A program made the translations under genes and the position numbers. The notes under the pieces were generated by a model, which searched no databases, was not told the origin of the DNA, and saw nothing but the letters and a program-made list of their open reading frames with translations. From Flavobacteriaceae bacterium (lineage in GTDB: Bacteria; Bacteroidota; Bacteroidia; Flavobacteriales; Flavobacteriaceae), in assembly GCA_947446635.1 (NCBI GenBank), contig CANFHF010000005.1:24954-88953 (forward strand): DNA of 64,000 nt, read 5' to 3'. This document shows positions 44,592 through 54,447 of this stretch, piece by piece (the stretch's first letter is position 1; every line of letters starts with the position of its first letter).

Positions 44592-45770
44592 TTAATATTC
44601 GAAAGTTCCGTATTCGCTGGTGATGGTGAGTTTTTTGGCATCGGCTGCTTCTACTCTACCCACGATTTTTGCATCGACGTTGAATGATTTTGAAATGGCA
44701 ATGATGTCCTGGGCAATTGCTTCAGGAACGTATATTTCCATACGGTGACCGCAGTTAAAAACTTGGTACATTTCTTTCCAATCCGTTTTTGATTGCTCCT
44801 GAATTAATTGAAACAATGGTGGAACGGCAAATAAATTATCTTTTATAATATGTAGATTTTGAACGAAATGCAAAATCTTGGTTTGCGCCCCTCCGCTACA
44901 ATGCACCATACCGTGAATGGTTGAAGAGTCGTATTTATCGAGTATTTTTTTGATGATAGGAGCATACGTTCGTGTTGGTGAAAGCACTAATTGACCAGCA
45001 TCGATTGGCGAATTTTCGACTGCATCGGTTAGTCTTACTTGCCCTGAATAAATCAAAGCTGATGGAACAGCCGCATCGAAACTTTCTGGGTATTTTGTTG
45101 CCAAATACTTCCCGAAAACATCATGCCGCGCCGAGGTTAATCCGTTGCTTCCCATTCCACCATTATAGCTTTTTTCGTAACTAGATTGACCAAAAGAAGC
45201 CAATCCCACAATCACATCACCTGCTTTTATATTGGCATTATCAATGACTTTCGAGCGTTTAATTCGGGCTGTAACCGTCGAATCTACGATGATAGTACGA
45301 ACAATATCACCTACATCTGCCGTTTCGCCACCAGTAGAATGAATAGTAACACCAAAAGAATCTAGTTCTTTAATCAATTCTTCGGTACCATTGATGATTG
45401 CCGAAATCACTTCGGCAGGAATGAGGTTTTTATTGCGTCCAATAGTGGAAGAAAGTAAGATATTGTCGGTTGCCCCTACGCACAATAAATCGTCGATATT
45501 CATAATCAAAGCATCTTGCGCAATGCCTTTCCAAACCGAAATATCACCAGTTTCTTTCCAATACATATAGGCTAATGAGGATTTAGTTCCTGCGCCGTCG
45601 GCGTGCATAATCAGGCAATAATCATCGTCATTAGTTAAATAATCAGGGACGATTTTGCAAAAAGCCTGAGGAAATAATCCTTTGTCAATATTTTTTATGG
45701 CGTTGTGCACATCTTCTTTGGATGCTGAAACACCTCGAAGAGCGTATCGTTTACTGTAATCTGAACTCAT
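44592..45770 (-). CDS. purM: Phosphoribosylformylglycinamidine cyclo-ligase
   Basis: PurM closes the imidazole ring to make AIR in purine synthesis. The 392 aa protein has the AIRS motifs HADGAGTKSSLAY, HSTGGETADVGD (about residues 135-146) and SGGAQTKIL, in the longer Bacteroidota form. ATG at 45770 (MSSDYSKRYALRG) is chosen over the longer frame to 45863, because a TATATTTG -7 box on the minus strand (45825-45818) puts the transcript start near 45814. Confidence 0.92.
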   Translation of the reverse strand: MSSDYSKRYALRGVSASKEDVHNAIKNIDKGLFPQAFCKIVPDYLTNDDDYCLIMHADGAGTKSSLAYMYWKETGDISVWKGIAQDALIMNIDDLLCVGATDNILLSSTIGRNKNLIPAEVISAIINGTEELIKELDSFGVTIHSTGGETADVGDIVRTIIVDSTVTARIKRSKVIDNANIKAGDVIVGLASFGQSSYEKSYNGGMGSNGLTSARHDVFGKYLATKYPESFDAAVPSALIYSGQVRLTDAVENSPIDAGQLVLSPTRTYAPIIKKILDKYDSSTIHGMVHCSGGAQTKILHFVQNLHIIKDNLFAVPPLFQLIQEQSKTDWKEMYQVFNCGHRMEIYVPEAIAQDIIAISKSFNVDAKIVGRVEAADAKKLTITSEYGTFEY

Positions 45771-45885
45771 TTTATTGTTATGTAGTTTTATTGCTTGTCC
45801 GCCGAAGGAGGACGGCACAAATATAATTATTTTTTTTGGTGTTTGCCTATTCGGTTTCCACAACTGTTTTGAAAAGTTATCACAA

Positions 45886-45916
45886 AAAATGCCTATCCAA
45901 AGCGGATAGGCATTTT
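45886..45916 (-). terminator. Terminator downstream of glnN
   Basis: A 13-bp perfect stem (AAAATGCCTATCC / GGATAGGCATTTT), 5-base loop and a T run on the minus strand, 20 bases after the glnN stop. Confidence 0.88.
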
Positions 45917-45936
45917 AATAAAAAAAAGAGTCGACA

Positions 45937-48126
45937 CTATTTCGTAAGCAACAATTCTCTATACTTAGTCAGCGTCCAACTTTGATCATCAACGAGCAAC
46001 TCTAATTTATCACAGTGATTTCTGATGATTTCAAAATAGGGTTTTACCTCATTACAATAGGCTTCTGCCATTTCTTGAGCATCGGTCAAATTATTAGCTT
46101 TTTTTCGTTCATTTGTCATCGCCTCAACTTTAGAATTGATTCCTTCGATATGACCCGATATTTCTCTTATAAGGGTGATTTGTTCTTTTGCCAATGTTTT
46201 AAATTCATCCCCGAAAATTTCTTTCAAGCCTTTTACATTTTCAATCAAGGTGTTTTGGTACCGAATTGCTGTTGGAATAACATGATTTTGGGAAAGATCA
46301 CCTAAAACCCTACCTTCAATTTGGATTTTTTTGGTGTATTCTTCCAATTCAATTTCATAACGTGCTTCCACTTCTATATGGTTCATAATTCCCATTTCGG
46401 AAAACAAGTTTAAAGCTTGTTTAGAAGCTCTTGCTTTTAGGGCTTCAGGAGTGGTTTTAAAATTACTCAACCCTCTTTTAGCTGCTTCAATTTCCCAGGC
46501 CTCACTATAACCATCTCCCTCAAAAAGTATTTTTTTAGAAACTTTAATGTATTCTCTCAAGACATTAAAAATAGCTTCGTCTTTTTTCAAATCTTTGGTT
46601 TCTATCAAAGCATCCACTTCCATTTTGAAATCTTTCAATTGTTTGGCCACGATAGTATTCAAAGTCGTCATCGCATTCGAACAGTTCGCAGAAGAACCTA
46701 CTGCTCTAAACTCAAATTTATTTCCTGTGAAAGCAAAAGGCGATGTTCTGTTTCGGTCGGTATTATCCAAAAGGACGTCGGGAATTTTACCAACCACATT
46801 CAATTTTAAGTCGGTTTTTTCTTCTGGTGATAATTTTCCGGTAGTCACACCTTCTAATTCAGCCAAAACTTTGGTTAATTGTTCTCCAATAAAGACAGAA
46901 ATAATTGCCGGAGGTGCTTCATTTGCACCCAATCTGTGATCGTTACTTGCTGTAGCAATCGCAGCTCTTAATAAAGTTTCGTAATCATTTACAGCTTTGA
47001 TAGTGTTAATAAAGAAAGCTAAAAACTGTAAATTACTCATTGGGGTTTTACTAGGACTTAACAAGTTCACGCCTGTATCTGTTGCCAAGGACCAGTTATT
47101 GTGTTTTCCGGAACCATTTACTCCTTTGAATGGTTTCTCGTGTAATAATACTTTTAAATCATGACGTTCTGCCACTTTTTGCATCACATCCATCAACAAA
47201 CAATTATGATCTACGGCTAAGTTTGTTTCTTCGAAAATAGGCGCCAACTCAAATTGATTGGGTGCCACTTCGTTATGACGTGTTTTTACTGGAATTCCTA
47301 GCAACATACATTCTTGTTCTAAATCTCTCATATACGTCAAGGCTCGACTTGGAATAGATCCAAAATAATGATCATCCAGTTGTTGTCCCTTTGCAGAAGT
47401 ATGCCCTAATAAGGTCCTTCCAGTCATTACAATATCAGGGCGAGAGTTAGCTAATGCGTTGTCAATCAAGAAATATTCTTGCTCCCAACCTAGGGTTGCA
47501 GTCACCTTTTTTACGTTCTTGTCAAAATATTTACATATATCGGTAGCGGCTTCGTCTATTGCAGATAAAGCCCTTAACAAGGGTATTTTATTATCTAAAG
47601 CTTCTCCTGTATAGGAAATAAAAACGGTAGGAATACATAAAGTTGTTCCATATATAAAGGCTGGCGATGTTGGATCCCAAGCGGTGTAACCTCTTGCTTC
47701 AAAAGTATTTCTAATTCCTCCATTAGGAAAGCTAGAGGCATCAGGCTCTTGTTGAACCAATTGACCTCCGCCAAATTTTTCTACTGGATCGCTACCATCG
47801 TAAGATGTTTCGAAGAAAGCGTCATGTTTTTCAGCGGTACTTCCTGTAAGAGGTTGAAACCAATGGGTATAATGCGTTACTCCTTTTGACAAAGCCCATT
47901 CTTTCATACCCATGGCAATATAATCGGCTAATTTTCTGTCTATTTTGGTGCCGTGTTGGATCGCTCCTTGAACTCCTTTAAGAGCGTCAGAAGTCAAATA
48001 TTGCTTCATCGCCTTTTGATTAAACACATTTGAACCAAAAAGGGTTGACTTTCTGTCCATCTCTTCAAAATGAATCGGTTTTCTATTGGAAGCTTCTTTT
48101 AAAGCTTGAAATCTTAATGTCGACAT
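45937..48126 (-). CDS. glnN: Glutamine synthetase type III
   Basis: A 729 aa GSIII, the long dodecameric form typical of Bacteroidota, which makes glutamine from glutamate and ammonia with ATP. Motifs: KHNNWSLATDTGVNLL, NEVAPNQFELAP, DNTDRNRTSPFAFTGNKFEFR. The start is ATG 48126 (MSTLRFQAL); a TATATTTG -7 box (48152-48145, minus) puts transcription downstream of an upstream in-frame ATG at 48147. Next to it, facing the other way, is a type II enzyme. Confidence 0.95.
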   Translation of the reverse strand: MSTLRFQALKEASNRKPIHFEEMDRKSTLFGSNVFNQKAMKQYLTSDALKGVQGAIQHGTKIDRKLADYIAMGMKEWALSKGVTHYTHWFQPLTGSTAEKHDAFFETSYDGSDPVEKFGGGQLVQQEPDASSFPNGGIRNTFEARGYTAWDPTSPAFIYGTTLCIPTVFISYTGEALDNKIPLLRALSAIDEAATDICKYFDKNVKKVTATLGWEQEYFLIDNALANSRPDIVMTGRTLLGHTSAKGQQLDDHYFGSIPSRALTYMRDLEQECMLLGIPVKTRHNEVAPNQFELAPIFEETNLAVDHNCLLMDVMQKVAERHDLKVLLHEKPFKGVNGSGKHNNWSLATDTGVNLLSPSKTPMSNLQFLAFFINTIKAVNDYETLLRAAIATASNDHRLGANEAPPAIISVFIGEQLTKVLAELEGVTTGKLSPEEKTDLKLNVVGKIPDVLLDNTDRNRTSPFAFTGNKFEFRAVGSSANCSNAMTTLNTIVAKQLKDFKMEVDALIETKDLKKDEAIFNVLREYIKVSKKILFEGDGYSEAWEIEAAKRGLSNFKTTPEALKARASKQALNLFSEMGIMNHIEVEARYEIELEEYTKKIQIEGRVLGDLSQNHVIPTAIRYQNTLIENVKGLKEIFGDEFKTLAKEQITLIREISGHIEGINSKVEAMTNERKKANNLTDAQEMAEAYCNEVKPYFEIIRNHCDKLELLVDDQSWTLTKYRELLLTK

Positions 48127-48270
48127 AGCACTATTGTTTTTCTTCAAATATAATTATTATTTTTTGCATATAAAAAATATCGTATTTAAAATTTAACCTA
48201 CTTGAAAATAGGGTATTCATAAAAATTACATAACCAAAAGTTATTTTAACCCCATTATTTTATACATACG

Positions 48271-48289
48271 TACTTTTGAATTACATTTG
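48271..48289 (+). promoter_or_regulatory. -7 boxes of the type II glutamine synthetase
   Basis: Two consensus -7 elements, TACTTTTG (48271-48278) and TACATTTG (48282-48289), lie 11 bases apart; no good -33 TTG is found at the right spacing, which fits activator-dependent expression (inference). Confidence 0.5.
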
Positions 48290-48323
48290 CACTAATTATA
48301 ATAACAAATTAATTTATAGTATC

Positions 48324-49337
48324 ATGGCTAAAATAAAATTAGAGTACATTTGGTTAGATGGTTATGAACCAACCCAAAATCTTAGAAGTAAAACTAAAGT
48401 TGAAGAACACGAAAACTTTAAAGGAACGTTGGCAGAAATTGGAAACTGGTCTTTTGATGGTTCATCAACAAAACAAGCTGAGGGAGGTTCATCTGATTGC
48501 CTTTTAGTTCCAGTTGCTATTTATCCGGATCCTACTCGTATTAACGGGTACTTGGTAATGACAGAGGTTATGAATGCTGATGGAAGTGCTCATTCTTCAA
48601 ATGGAAGAGCTACTATTGATGACGATGGCGATTTCTGGTTTGGTTTCGAACAGGAATATTTCATTATGGATACCAAAACTCTATTGCCTTTAGGTTTTCC
48701 AATTGGCGGCTACCCAGCCCCTCAAGGAATGTACTATTGTTCAGTAGGTGGGAAAAATACTCATGGAAGAGAATTGGTAGAAGAGCATGCTGATTTATGT
48801 ATTGCTGCAGGAATTAACTTTGAAGGTATTAATCAAGAAGTAGCTTGTGGACAATGGGAATTTCAATTGTTTGCACAAGGTGCTAAAAAAGCAGGTGATG
48901 AAATTTGGATTGCTAGATATTTATTAGATCGTTTGACTGAAAAATACGGATATTATATTGAATATCACCCTAAACCATTAGGCGACACGGATTGGAATGG
49001 ATCTGGAATGCATGCTAACTTCTCTAACGAAGTTTTAAGAACTTGTGGAGACAAAGCAACTTACGAAAAAATATGTGAGGCTTTCCGACCAGTAACAAAA
49101 GAACATATTGCAGTTTACGGAGCGTATAATGACCAACGTTTAACTGGCAAGCATGAGACTGCTTCTATTCACGATTTCTCTTTTGGAGTATCAGATAGAG
49201 GAGCTTCTATTAGAATCCCATTAATTACAGTACAAAAAGGTTGGAAAGGATGGTTGGAAGATAGAAGACCTGCTTCAAATGGTGATCCATATAAAATTGC
49301 TGCAAGAATAGTTAAGACCGTTAAGTCTGTACTATAA
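48324..49337 (+). CDS. Glutamine synthetase type II (eukaryotic-like, beta-Grasp)
   Basis: A 337 aa GSII starting MAKIKLEYIWLDGYEP at 48324. Motifs include WSFDGSSTKQAEGGSSDC, FGFEQEYFIMD and NWSGMHANFSNE-like GSGMHANFSNE, and RGASIRIPL. GSII is common in plants and animals and in some bacteria. A frame opens earlier at 48276, but -7 boxes at 48271-48289 make the shorter version likely. It is divergent from glnN; the two probably serve different nitrogen states. Confidence 0.95.
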   Translation: MAKIKLEYIWLDGYEPTQNLRSKTKVEEHENFKGTLAEIGNWSFDGSSTKQAEGGSSDCLLVPVAIYPDPTRINGYLVMTEVMNADGSAHSSNGRATIDDDGDFWFGFEQEYFIMDTKTLLPLGFPIGGYPAPQGMYYCSVGGKNTHGRELVEEHADLCIAAGINFEGINQEVACGQWEFQLFAQGAKKAGDEIWIARYLLDRLTEKYGYYIEYHPKPLGDTDWNGSGMHANFSNEVLRTCGDKATYEKICEAFRPVTKEHIAVYGAYNDQRLTGKHETASIHDFSFGVSDRGASIRIPLITVQKGWKGWLEDRRPASNGDPYKIAARIVKTVKSVL

Positions 49338-49359
49338 ATAAAGTAATTCTAATGTTAGA

Positions 49360-49387
49360 AAAGTGCCTTCGTAAATGAAGGCACTTT
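49360..49387 (+). terminator. Terminator after type II glutamine synthetase
   Basis: An 11-bp perfect stem (AAAGTGCCTTC / GAAGGCACTTT), 6-base loop and nine or more T. Confidence 0.9.
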
Positions 49388-49469
49388 TTTTTTATCCATT
49401 AAATTTTTATATCAACAGCAACGAAGTATCTTTGAAACTAATTACTTTATAATTTATAATTGAATAAAA

Positions 49470-50426
49470 ATGTTTGTCTGGACCTCTTTTTTATCGGGTA
49501 TTTTATTATTTCTTGCTCTCGATTTAGGGGTTATTAATAAAAACCCTCACATCATTAGCGCTAAAGAAGCCGGAAAATGGTCGGCAATATGGGTAACAAT
49601 GTCGTTTGTTTTCTCGGGTGTCATTTATTGGCTATATAGTAATCAATATATTTCTAATCCAGACGGACTTCAGCCTATTGGCGCTTCCATAAAATACATT
49701 ACCGGCTATTTAATCGAATTATCTTTGAGTGTAGACAATATATTTGTCATAGCTGTCATTTTTACTGTTTTTAAAATACCGAAAAAATACCAACATCGAG
49801 TGTTGTTTTGGGGGATTTTAGGTGCTATTGTTTTTCGGGGATTGATGATTTATTCTGGTGTACTACTAATCAATAAATTCAGATGGACTACTTATATTTT
49901 TGGGAGTTTCTTAATCTTTACCGGCGCGAAGATTTTATTCTCAAAGGATAATGAAAAATTTGAACCCAAAAAATCTTTTGTGTACAAGATCTTGCGAAAA
50001 ATAATACCCATTACCAGCTCCATAGACGGCGAACATTTTTTTGTAAAAAAAAGACACATTACCGCAGCAACTCCTTTATTTGTAGCGCTAATCGTCATTG
50101 AAGTGATGGATTGCATTTTTGCGCTGGATAGTGTTCCTGCTATTTTAGCTATTACCTCTGACCCTTTTTTGGTTTTTAGTTCGAATATTTTTGCTATATT
50201 GGGATTACGCTCCATGTATTTCTTTTTAGCTAATATGCTCGAGAAATTTGCTCATTTAGAATACAGTTTGATCGCTATATTAAGTTTTGTAGGTTTGAAA
50301 ATGTTATCGCATGATTTTGTTGAAATTCCAGAATGGTTTTCATTAACTTTTATTGCGCTTTCGCTTTTAATAGGCATTGTGATTTCTTTAAAAATGGGCG
50401 AAGAAGAAATTCCACCTGAATGGTAA
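49470..50426 (+). CDS. TerC family integral membrane protein
   Basis: The 318 aa protein has seven or more membrane helices with the TerC core ELSLSVDNIFVIAVIF and VIEVMDCIFALDSVPAILAI, each with acidic residues within helices that are thought to bind metal. Family members are linked to manganese export and to metalation of exported proteins; the tellurite link is historical. A cytoplasmic loop near residues 165-195 is basic. Confidence 0.92.
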   Translation: MFVWTSFLSGILLFLALDLGVINKNPHIISAKEAGKWSAIWVTMSFVFSGVIYWLYSNQYISNPDGLQPIGASIKYITGYLIELSLSVDNIFVIAVIFTVFKIPKKYQHRVLFWGILGAIVFRGLMIYSGVLLINKFRWTTYIFGSFLIFTGAKILFSKDNEKFEPKKSFVYKILRKIIPITSSIDGEHFFVKKRHITAATPLFVALIVIEVMDCIFALDSVPAILAITSDPFLVFSSNIFAILGLRSMYFFLANMLEKFAHLEYSLIAILSFVGLKMLSHDFVEIPEWFSLTFIALSLLIGIVISLKMGEEEIPPEW

Positions 50427-50483
50427 AATGTTCTTTATATTCTTCCTAACAAGTTGCAATTAATTAATTGAATCTAGTTGATT

Positions 50484-50523
50484 AAAAGGTCTTAAAACAC
50501 AAAATATCATAAGGCTTTTTTTT
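50484..50523 (+). terminator. Terminator after terC-family gene
   Basis: An 11-bp stem (50484-50494 with 50510-50520, two G-U pairs) followed by a T tract. Confidence 0.6.
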
Positions 50524-50541
50524 AATGAAAAATAAGATTAG

Positions 50542-50581
50542 TTTTGGTAAAAATTATTTTAACAAATAATTTTTACCAAAA
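50542..50581 (+). repeat. 18-bp perfect hairpin upstream of purU
   Basis: Bases 50542-50559 and 50564-50581 are perfectly complementary, with a TAAC loop. It lies 54 bases before the purU ATG and lacks a T tract, so it is not an ordinary terminator. Confidence 0.75.
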
Positions 50582-50634
50582 TAAAAACATGCTATCGTTC
50601 CGAAGTCCAGTAAGGAATATTGAAAATAAATTTT

Positions 50635-51489
50635 ATGCAAAAAATAACCATACTTATTCATTGTGAAGACCAAAAAGGAATTATTGCCGCAGTAACCAAT
50701 TTTATCTTAAAAGTGGAAGGGAATATAATTTACATCGACCAGCATGTCGATGTTGAACAAAATGTTTTTTTTATGCGTCTCGAATGCGAACTCGCTAATT
50801 TAAATATTAGACTTGCAAACATAAAAGAAGACTTTCAAAAAAACATTGCTGATGATTTCAAGATGTCTTTGGAAATTTACACTAAAGATCAAAAACCAAA
50901 GATGGCGCTGTTTGTGTCGAAATACGATCACTGCTTATTTGATATTTTAGGACGCTACAGTGCAGATGAATTGAATGTAGAAATTCCTTTGATTATTAGT
51001 AATCATGAAGATTTAAAACCTATTGCCGAACGCTTCAACATTCCTTTTTACTATATTCCTTTTACCAAGGAAAATAAAGAAGAAGGAGAAAAAAAACAGA
51101 TAGCATTGCTTCAAAAGCACGAAATAGACTTCGTCGTTTTGGCTCGTTACATGCAAATTATAACTCCTACTTTAATCTCACTTTTCGAAAACAAGATTAT
51201 CAACATCCATCATTCATTTTTACCTGCTTTTCCTGGAGCAAAACCGTATCATTCTGCCTTTAAAAGGGGTGTAAAAATCATTGGAGCCACTAGTCATTAC
51301 GTGACACAACATTTGGACGAAGGTCCTATTATTGAGCAGGACATCACTAGAGTTTCGCATATCAATTCTATTGAGGATTTCATTATGAAAGGCCGGGATT
51401 TAGAACGCATCGTTTTGGCAAGAGCCATAAAACTCCACGCTGAAAGAAAAACAATGGTCTATGACAATAAAACGGTTGTGTTTTATTGA
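50635..51489 (+). CDS. purU: Formyltetrahydrofolate deformylase
   Basis: PurU hydrolyses 10-formyl-THF to formate and THF, balancing one-carbon pools and supplying formate to purine synthesis. The 284 aa protein has an N-terminal ACT regulatory domain (ILIHCEDQKGIIAAVTNFI) and a formyltransferase-like C-terminal domain (INIHHSFLPAFPGAKPYHSA; Asn, His and Asp residues). ATG at 50635 is preferred over a TTG at 50620. Confidence 0.94.
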   Translation: MQKITILIHCEDQKGIIAAVTNFILKVEGNIIYIDQHVDVEQNVFFMRLECELANLNIRLANIKEDFQKNIADDFKMSLEIYTKDQKPKMALFVSKYDHCLFDILGRYSADELNVEIPLIISNHEDLKPIAERFNIPFYYIPFTKENKEEGEKKQIALLQKHEIDFVVLARYMQIITPTLISLFENKIINIHHSFLPAFPGAKPYHSAFKRGVKIIGATSHYVTQHLDEGPIIEQDITRVSHINSIEDFIMKGRDLERIVLARAIKLHAERKTMVYDNKTVVFY

Positions 51490-51605
51490 AACTTAACGTA
51501 ACTACAACAAAGTAATAACAAAATCTTAACAACAAAAAGGTGAGGAATTCACAACCTTTGTAAGGTAATAAACTGGTTATTTATTATTTTGGTTTTGGTT
51601 AGTAA

Positions 51606-51636
51606 AAAGAATGTCCCGCAATGCGGGACATTCTTT
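51606..51636. terminator. Bidirectional terminator between purU and hydrolase
   Basis: A 15-bp perfect stem (51606-51620 with 51622-51636) with the functional loop near CAAT; the right arm overlaps the hydrolase stop codon. Flanked by A and T tracts. Confidence 0.85.
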
Positions 51637-52420
51637 ATTTTGTTAAACCAATGAATGTTAAAACTGCATTGTTAAAAACGAGAGGTTGCTCCACATTAAC
51701 CACGTGACCACATTGTTCAATTACAAATAATTGGGATGATTTGCAATGTTTTTCAACCACCAGCCGAACCGATGGCAAAAACATATAATCTTCTTCTCCC
51801 ATCACATAAAAAGTTGGTATATTTAATTCTACTTGCCTGAACCACTTTAACAATGGGTTGATTTCTGCAGTGAGTTTAAACCATTTAATAAATTCTTTTT
51901 GGTATAGCTTTTTAGCCTCATTTATAAAAAGCAATCGGGATTGTTTGTGGTTTTTTTTAGGCATAATCACAAAGGCAAAAAATTGGTATAATACCAAATA
52001 AGGCAATACATATTTAAATGTATTGCCTAATTTCATCAAAATTTGCGAACGAAAATTCATCTTTAAAATGGCGCCACCTAGTATCATGCTTTGAACGCGT
52101 TCCGGATGCATCTCAGCTAATTGTCGGATAAGAATAGTACCGAGAGAAATTCCTATAAAATGGGATTTCTCAATTTCAAGATAATCAATTACTTCTAAAA
52201 CATCATTGGCAATCGACTCGAAAGTATATTTTTTTTGAAAAGCATTTTTGATTTGGACATTTGAATTTCCGTGTCCGCGTAAATCTAATAACAATACATT
52301 ATACTCTTTCTGAAAATCGCGAATTTGCTTGAACCAAATTGACGAACTCCCACCAGCGCCGTGAACAAAAGTTACCCATTGCTTGCTGTCTTGATTTTTA
52401 TAAATGGTGTAATTTATCAA
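51635..52420 (-). CDS. Alpha/beta hydrolase
   Basis: A 261 aa alpha/beta hydrolase with the oxyanion motif FVHGAGGSSS, LLDLRGHGNS, nucleophile elbow GISLGT (Ser about 92), an acid in YVMGEEDYMF and the catalytic His in CGHVVNVEQP. The substrate is unknown. It follows pyrF by 12 bases, so it is co-transcribed. Confidence 0.88.
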   Translation of the reverse strand: MINYTIYKNQDSKQWVTFVHGAGGSSSIWFKQIRDFQKEYNVLLLDLRGHGNSNVQIKNAFQKKYTFESIANDVLEVIDYLEIEKSHFIGISLGTILIRQLAEMHPERVQSMILGGAILKMNFRSQILMKLGNTFKYVLPYLVLYQFFAFVIMPKKNHKQSRLLFINEAKKLYQKEFIKWFKLTAEINPLLKWFRQVELNIPTFYVMGEEDYMFLPSVRLVVEKHCKSSQLFVIEQCGHVVNVEQPLVFNNAVLTFIGLTK

Positions 52421-52432
52421 ATTTAATACTTG

Positions 52433-53251
52433 TTAATTTGCGTTCAAAATTACTTCCATTTCTTGTTGCATTTTCAAAGCTTCTTCCCTAGCTTTTTGAG
52501 CAAAATCAGTCCCATTTGAAGCATAAATAATAGCTCGTGAAGAATTGATCAGCAAACCTACATTCGCATTCATTCCGTATTTGCATACTTCCGAAAGACT
52601 TCCGCCTTGTGTGCCAACGCCAGGAACAAGCAAGAAACTATCTGGAACAATATTTCGAATTTCAGTAAAATATTCTGCTTTTGTAGCACCAACAACATAC
52701 ATCAGGTTTCCGGAATTCGTCCAAGTTTTGGAGGTTTCCAAAACCCGTTTATACAATTCCTTTCCGTCAACATTTAAGGTTTGAAAATCAAAAGCCCCTT
52801 CATTCGAAGTCAAGGCTAACATAATGGTGTGTTTATTTTCGAAAGCCAAAAATGGCTCCACTGAATCTTTTCCCATATAAGGAGCTACAGTTACGCTGTC
52901 AAAATTCAAATCTTCAAAAAAAGCTTTGGCATACATAGATGAAGTATTGCCTATATCGCCTCGTTTTGCATCGGCAATGGTAAAAATTTCGGGATGATTT
53001 TCATTGATGTAATTGATTGTTTTTTGGAGAGAAATCCAACCTTGTATTCCATAAGCTTCATAGAATGCCGTATTGGGTTTATAGGAAACTACTAAATCAT
53101 ATGTGGCATCAATGATTGCCTTGTTAAACTCAAAAATTGGATCTTCCAATTTTAATAAATGAGATGGAATTTTATTCAAATCAACATCTAATCCTACACA
53201 TAGAAACGATTTTTTGATTTTGATTTGGTCAATAAGTTGCTCTGTTGTCAT
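52433..53251 (-). CDS. pyrF: Orotidine 5'-phosphate decarboxylase
   Basis: PyrF makes UMP from OMP. The 272 aa type 2 enzyme has [12 protein letters not shown] (Asp), and the catalytic Lys-Asp set in [14 protein letters not shown]. The start is ATG 53251 (MTTEQLID); the frame continues to 53335 through a low-complexity repeat region that is not family-like. Confidence 0.94.
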   Translation of the reverse strand: MTTEQLIDQIKIKKSFLCVGLDVDLNKIPSHLLKLEDPIFEFNKAIIDATYDLVVSYKPNTAFYEAYGIQGWISLQKTINYINENHPEIFTIADAKRGDIGNTSSMYAKAFFEDLNFDSVTVAPYMGKDSVEPFLAFENKHTIMLALTSNEGAFDFQTLNVDGKELYKRVLETSKTWTNSGNLMYVVGATKAEYFTEIRNIVPDSFLLVPGVGTQGGSLSEVCKYGMNANVGLLINSSRAIIYASNGTDFAQKAREEALKMQQEMEVILNAN

Positions 53252-53265
53252 TATTGTGTGTTTAA

Positions 53266-53304
53266 CCGCAAAGTTCGCAAAGTTTTTCGCAAAGTTCACA
53301 AAGT
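53266..53304. repeat. Short tandem GCAAAG repeats
   Basis: GCAAAGTTC, GCAAAGTTTTTC, GCAAAGTTC and ACAAAGTG follow each other. I believe similar sequence recurs in flavobacterial intergenic regions, but only one cluster exists here. Confidence 0.55.
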
Positions 53305-53370
53305 GTTGAAAAAATGCCAAACCAAAATTCAACATGTCATCTTTTCTATTTATTCTTTACTCCTTTCTCT

Positions 53371-54447
53371 TTAGAAAACTTCGCTAGCTTCTTTCAGTTT
53401 TTCCATATTGTTGACTAGTTGTAATTCGTCAACAATTTTCTGGATGTCGCCATTCATAATGTTCCCCAAGTCATATAACGTCAATCCTACGCGATGATCT
53501 GTCACACGACCTTGGGCATAATTATAAGTTCTAATTTTGGCTGAACGATCTCCAGAACTTACTTGTGAAGTCCGTTTTGTTGCATCTTGTTCCTGTTTTT
53601 TGGCCAATTCTTGTTCGTACAAACGAGAACGTAAAACCGTCAACGCTTTATCTTTATTCTTGTGTTGTGATTTTTGATCCTGACATTGCGCTACCAAACC
53701 CGTTGGAATGTGCGTCAAACGAACTGCTGATTTTGTAGTATTTACCGATTGTCCGCCAGGTCCAGAAGAACAGAAAAAATCGACACGCACGTCGTTCATA
53801 TCAATTTGAACATCAAATTCTTCGGCTTCTGGAAGCACCATCACCGTCGCTGCCGAGGTATGTACACGGCCTTGGGTTTCGGTTTGCGGTACACGTTGCA
53901 CACGGTGAACGCCCGCTTCGAATTTCAAAGTGCCGTAAACATCTTCGCCTGTAACTTCAAAAATTACTTCTTTGAATCCACCCGAAGTGCCTTCATTCAT
54001 GTCGACAACCGAAGTTCTCCAACCTCTATTTTCACAATATTTGGTGTACATTCTGAACAAATCTCCAGCAAAAATACTGGCTTCGTCCCCACCCGTTCCA
54101 GCTCGAATTTCGACCATCACATTCTTGGCGTCTTCCTCGTCTTTTGGAATCAACATAAACTTTATTTCTTCCTCTAATTCCGGCAGTCTTTCCTTAGCTT
54201 CTTCGAGTTGCATTTTGGCCATTTCGGTCATATCAGCATCCGAATTATCGGCAATTATTTCGTTAGCTTCTTCAATATTTGCCATCAAAACAACGTACTC
54301 ATCTCTTTTTTTGGACAAAGCTTTCAACCCTTTATACTCTTGGTTCAACTGCACATAACGCTTTTGGTCGGCAATCACGTCGGGCTGAATAATCAAGTCC
54401 GAAATTTCGTCGAAACGTTGTTTTACTATTTGAAGTCTATCTAACAT
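53371..54447 (-). CDS. prfA: Peptide chain release factor 1
   Basis: RF1 ends translation at UAA and UAG. The 358 aa protein has the PxT recognition tripeptide as PQT in [12 protein letters not shown] and the GGQ peptidyl-hydrolysis motif in [12 protein letters not shown], followed by [10 protein letters not shown]. PxT rather than SPF identifies RF1 and not RF2. A -7 box TAAATTTG lies on the minus strand at 54563-54556. Confidence 0.96.
   Translation of the reverse strand: MLDRLQIVKQRFDEISDLIIQPDVIADQKRYVQLNQEYKGLKALSKKRDEYVVLMANIEEANEIIADNSDADMTEMAKMQLEEAKERLPELEEEIKFMLIPKDEEDAKNVMVEIRAGTGGDEASIFAGDLFRMYTKYCENRGWRTSVVDMNEGTSGGFKEVIFEVTGEDVYGTLKFEAGVHRVQRVPQTETQGRVHTSAATVMVLPEAEEFDVQIDMNDVRVDFFCSSGPGGQSVNTTKSAVRLTHIPTGLVAQCQDQKSQHKNKDKALTVLRSRLYEQELAKKQEQDATKRTSQVSSGDRSAKIRTYNYAQGRVTDHRVGLTLYDLGNIMNGDIQKIVDELQLVNNMEKLKEASEVF

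Noticed and set aside
53266..53304. CRISPR-like array
   Set aside because: Units of 9-12 bases with no spacers of constant length; no cas genes in the window.
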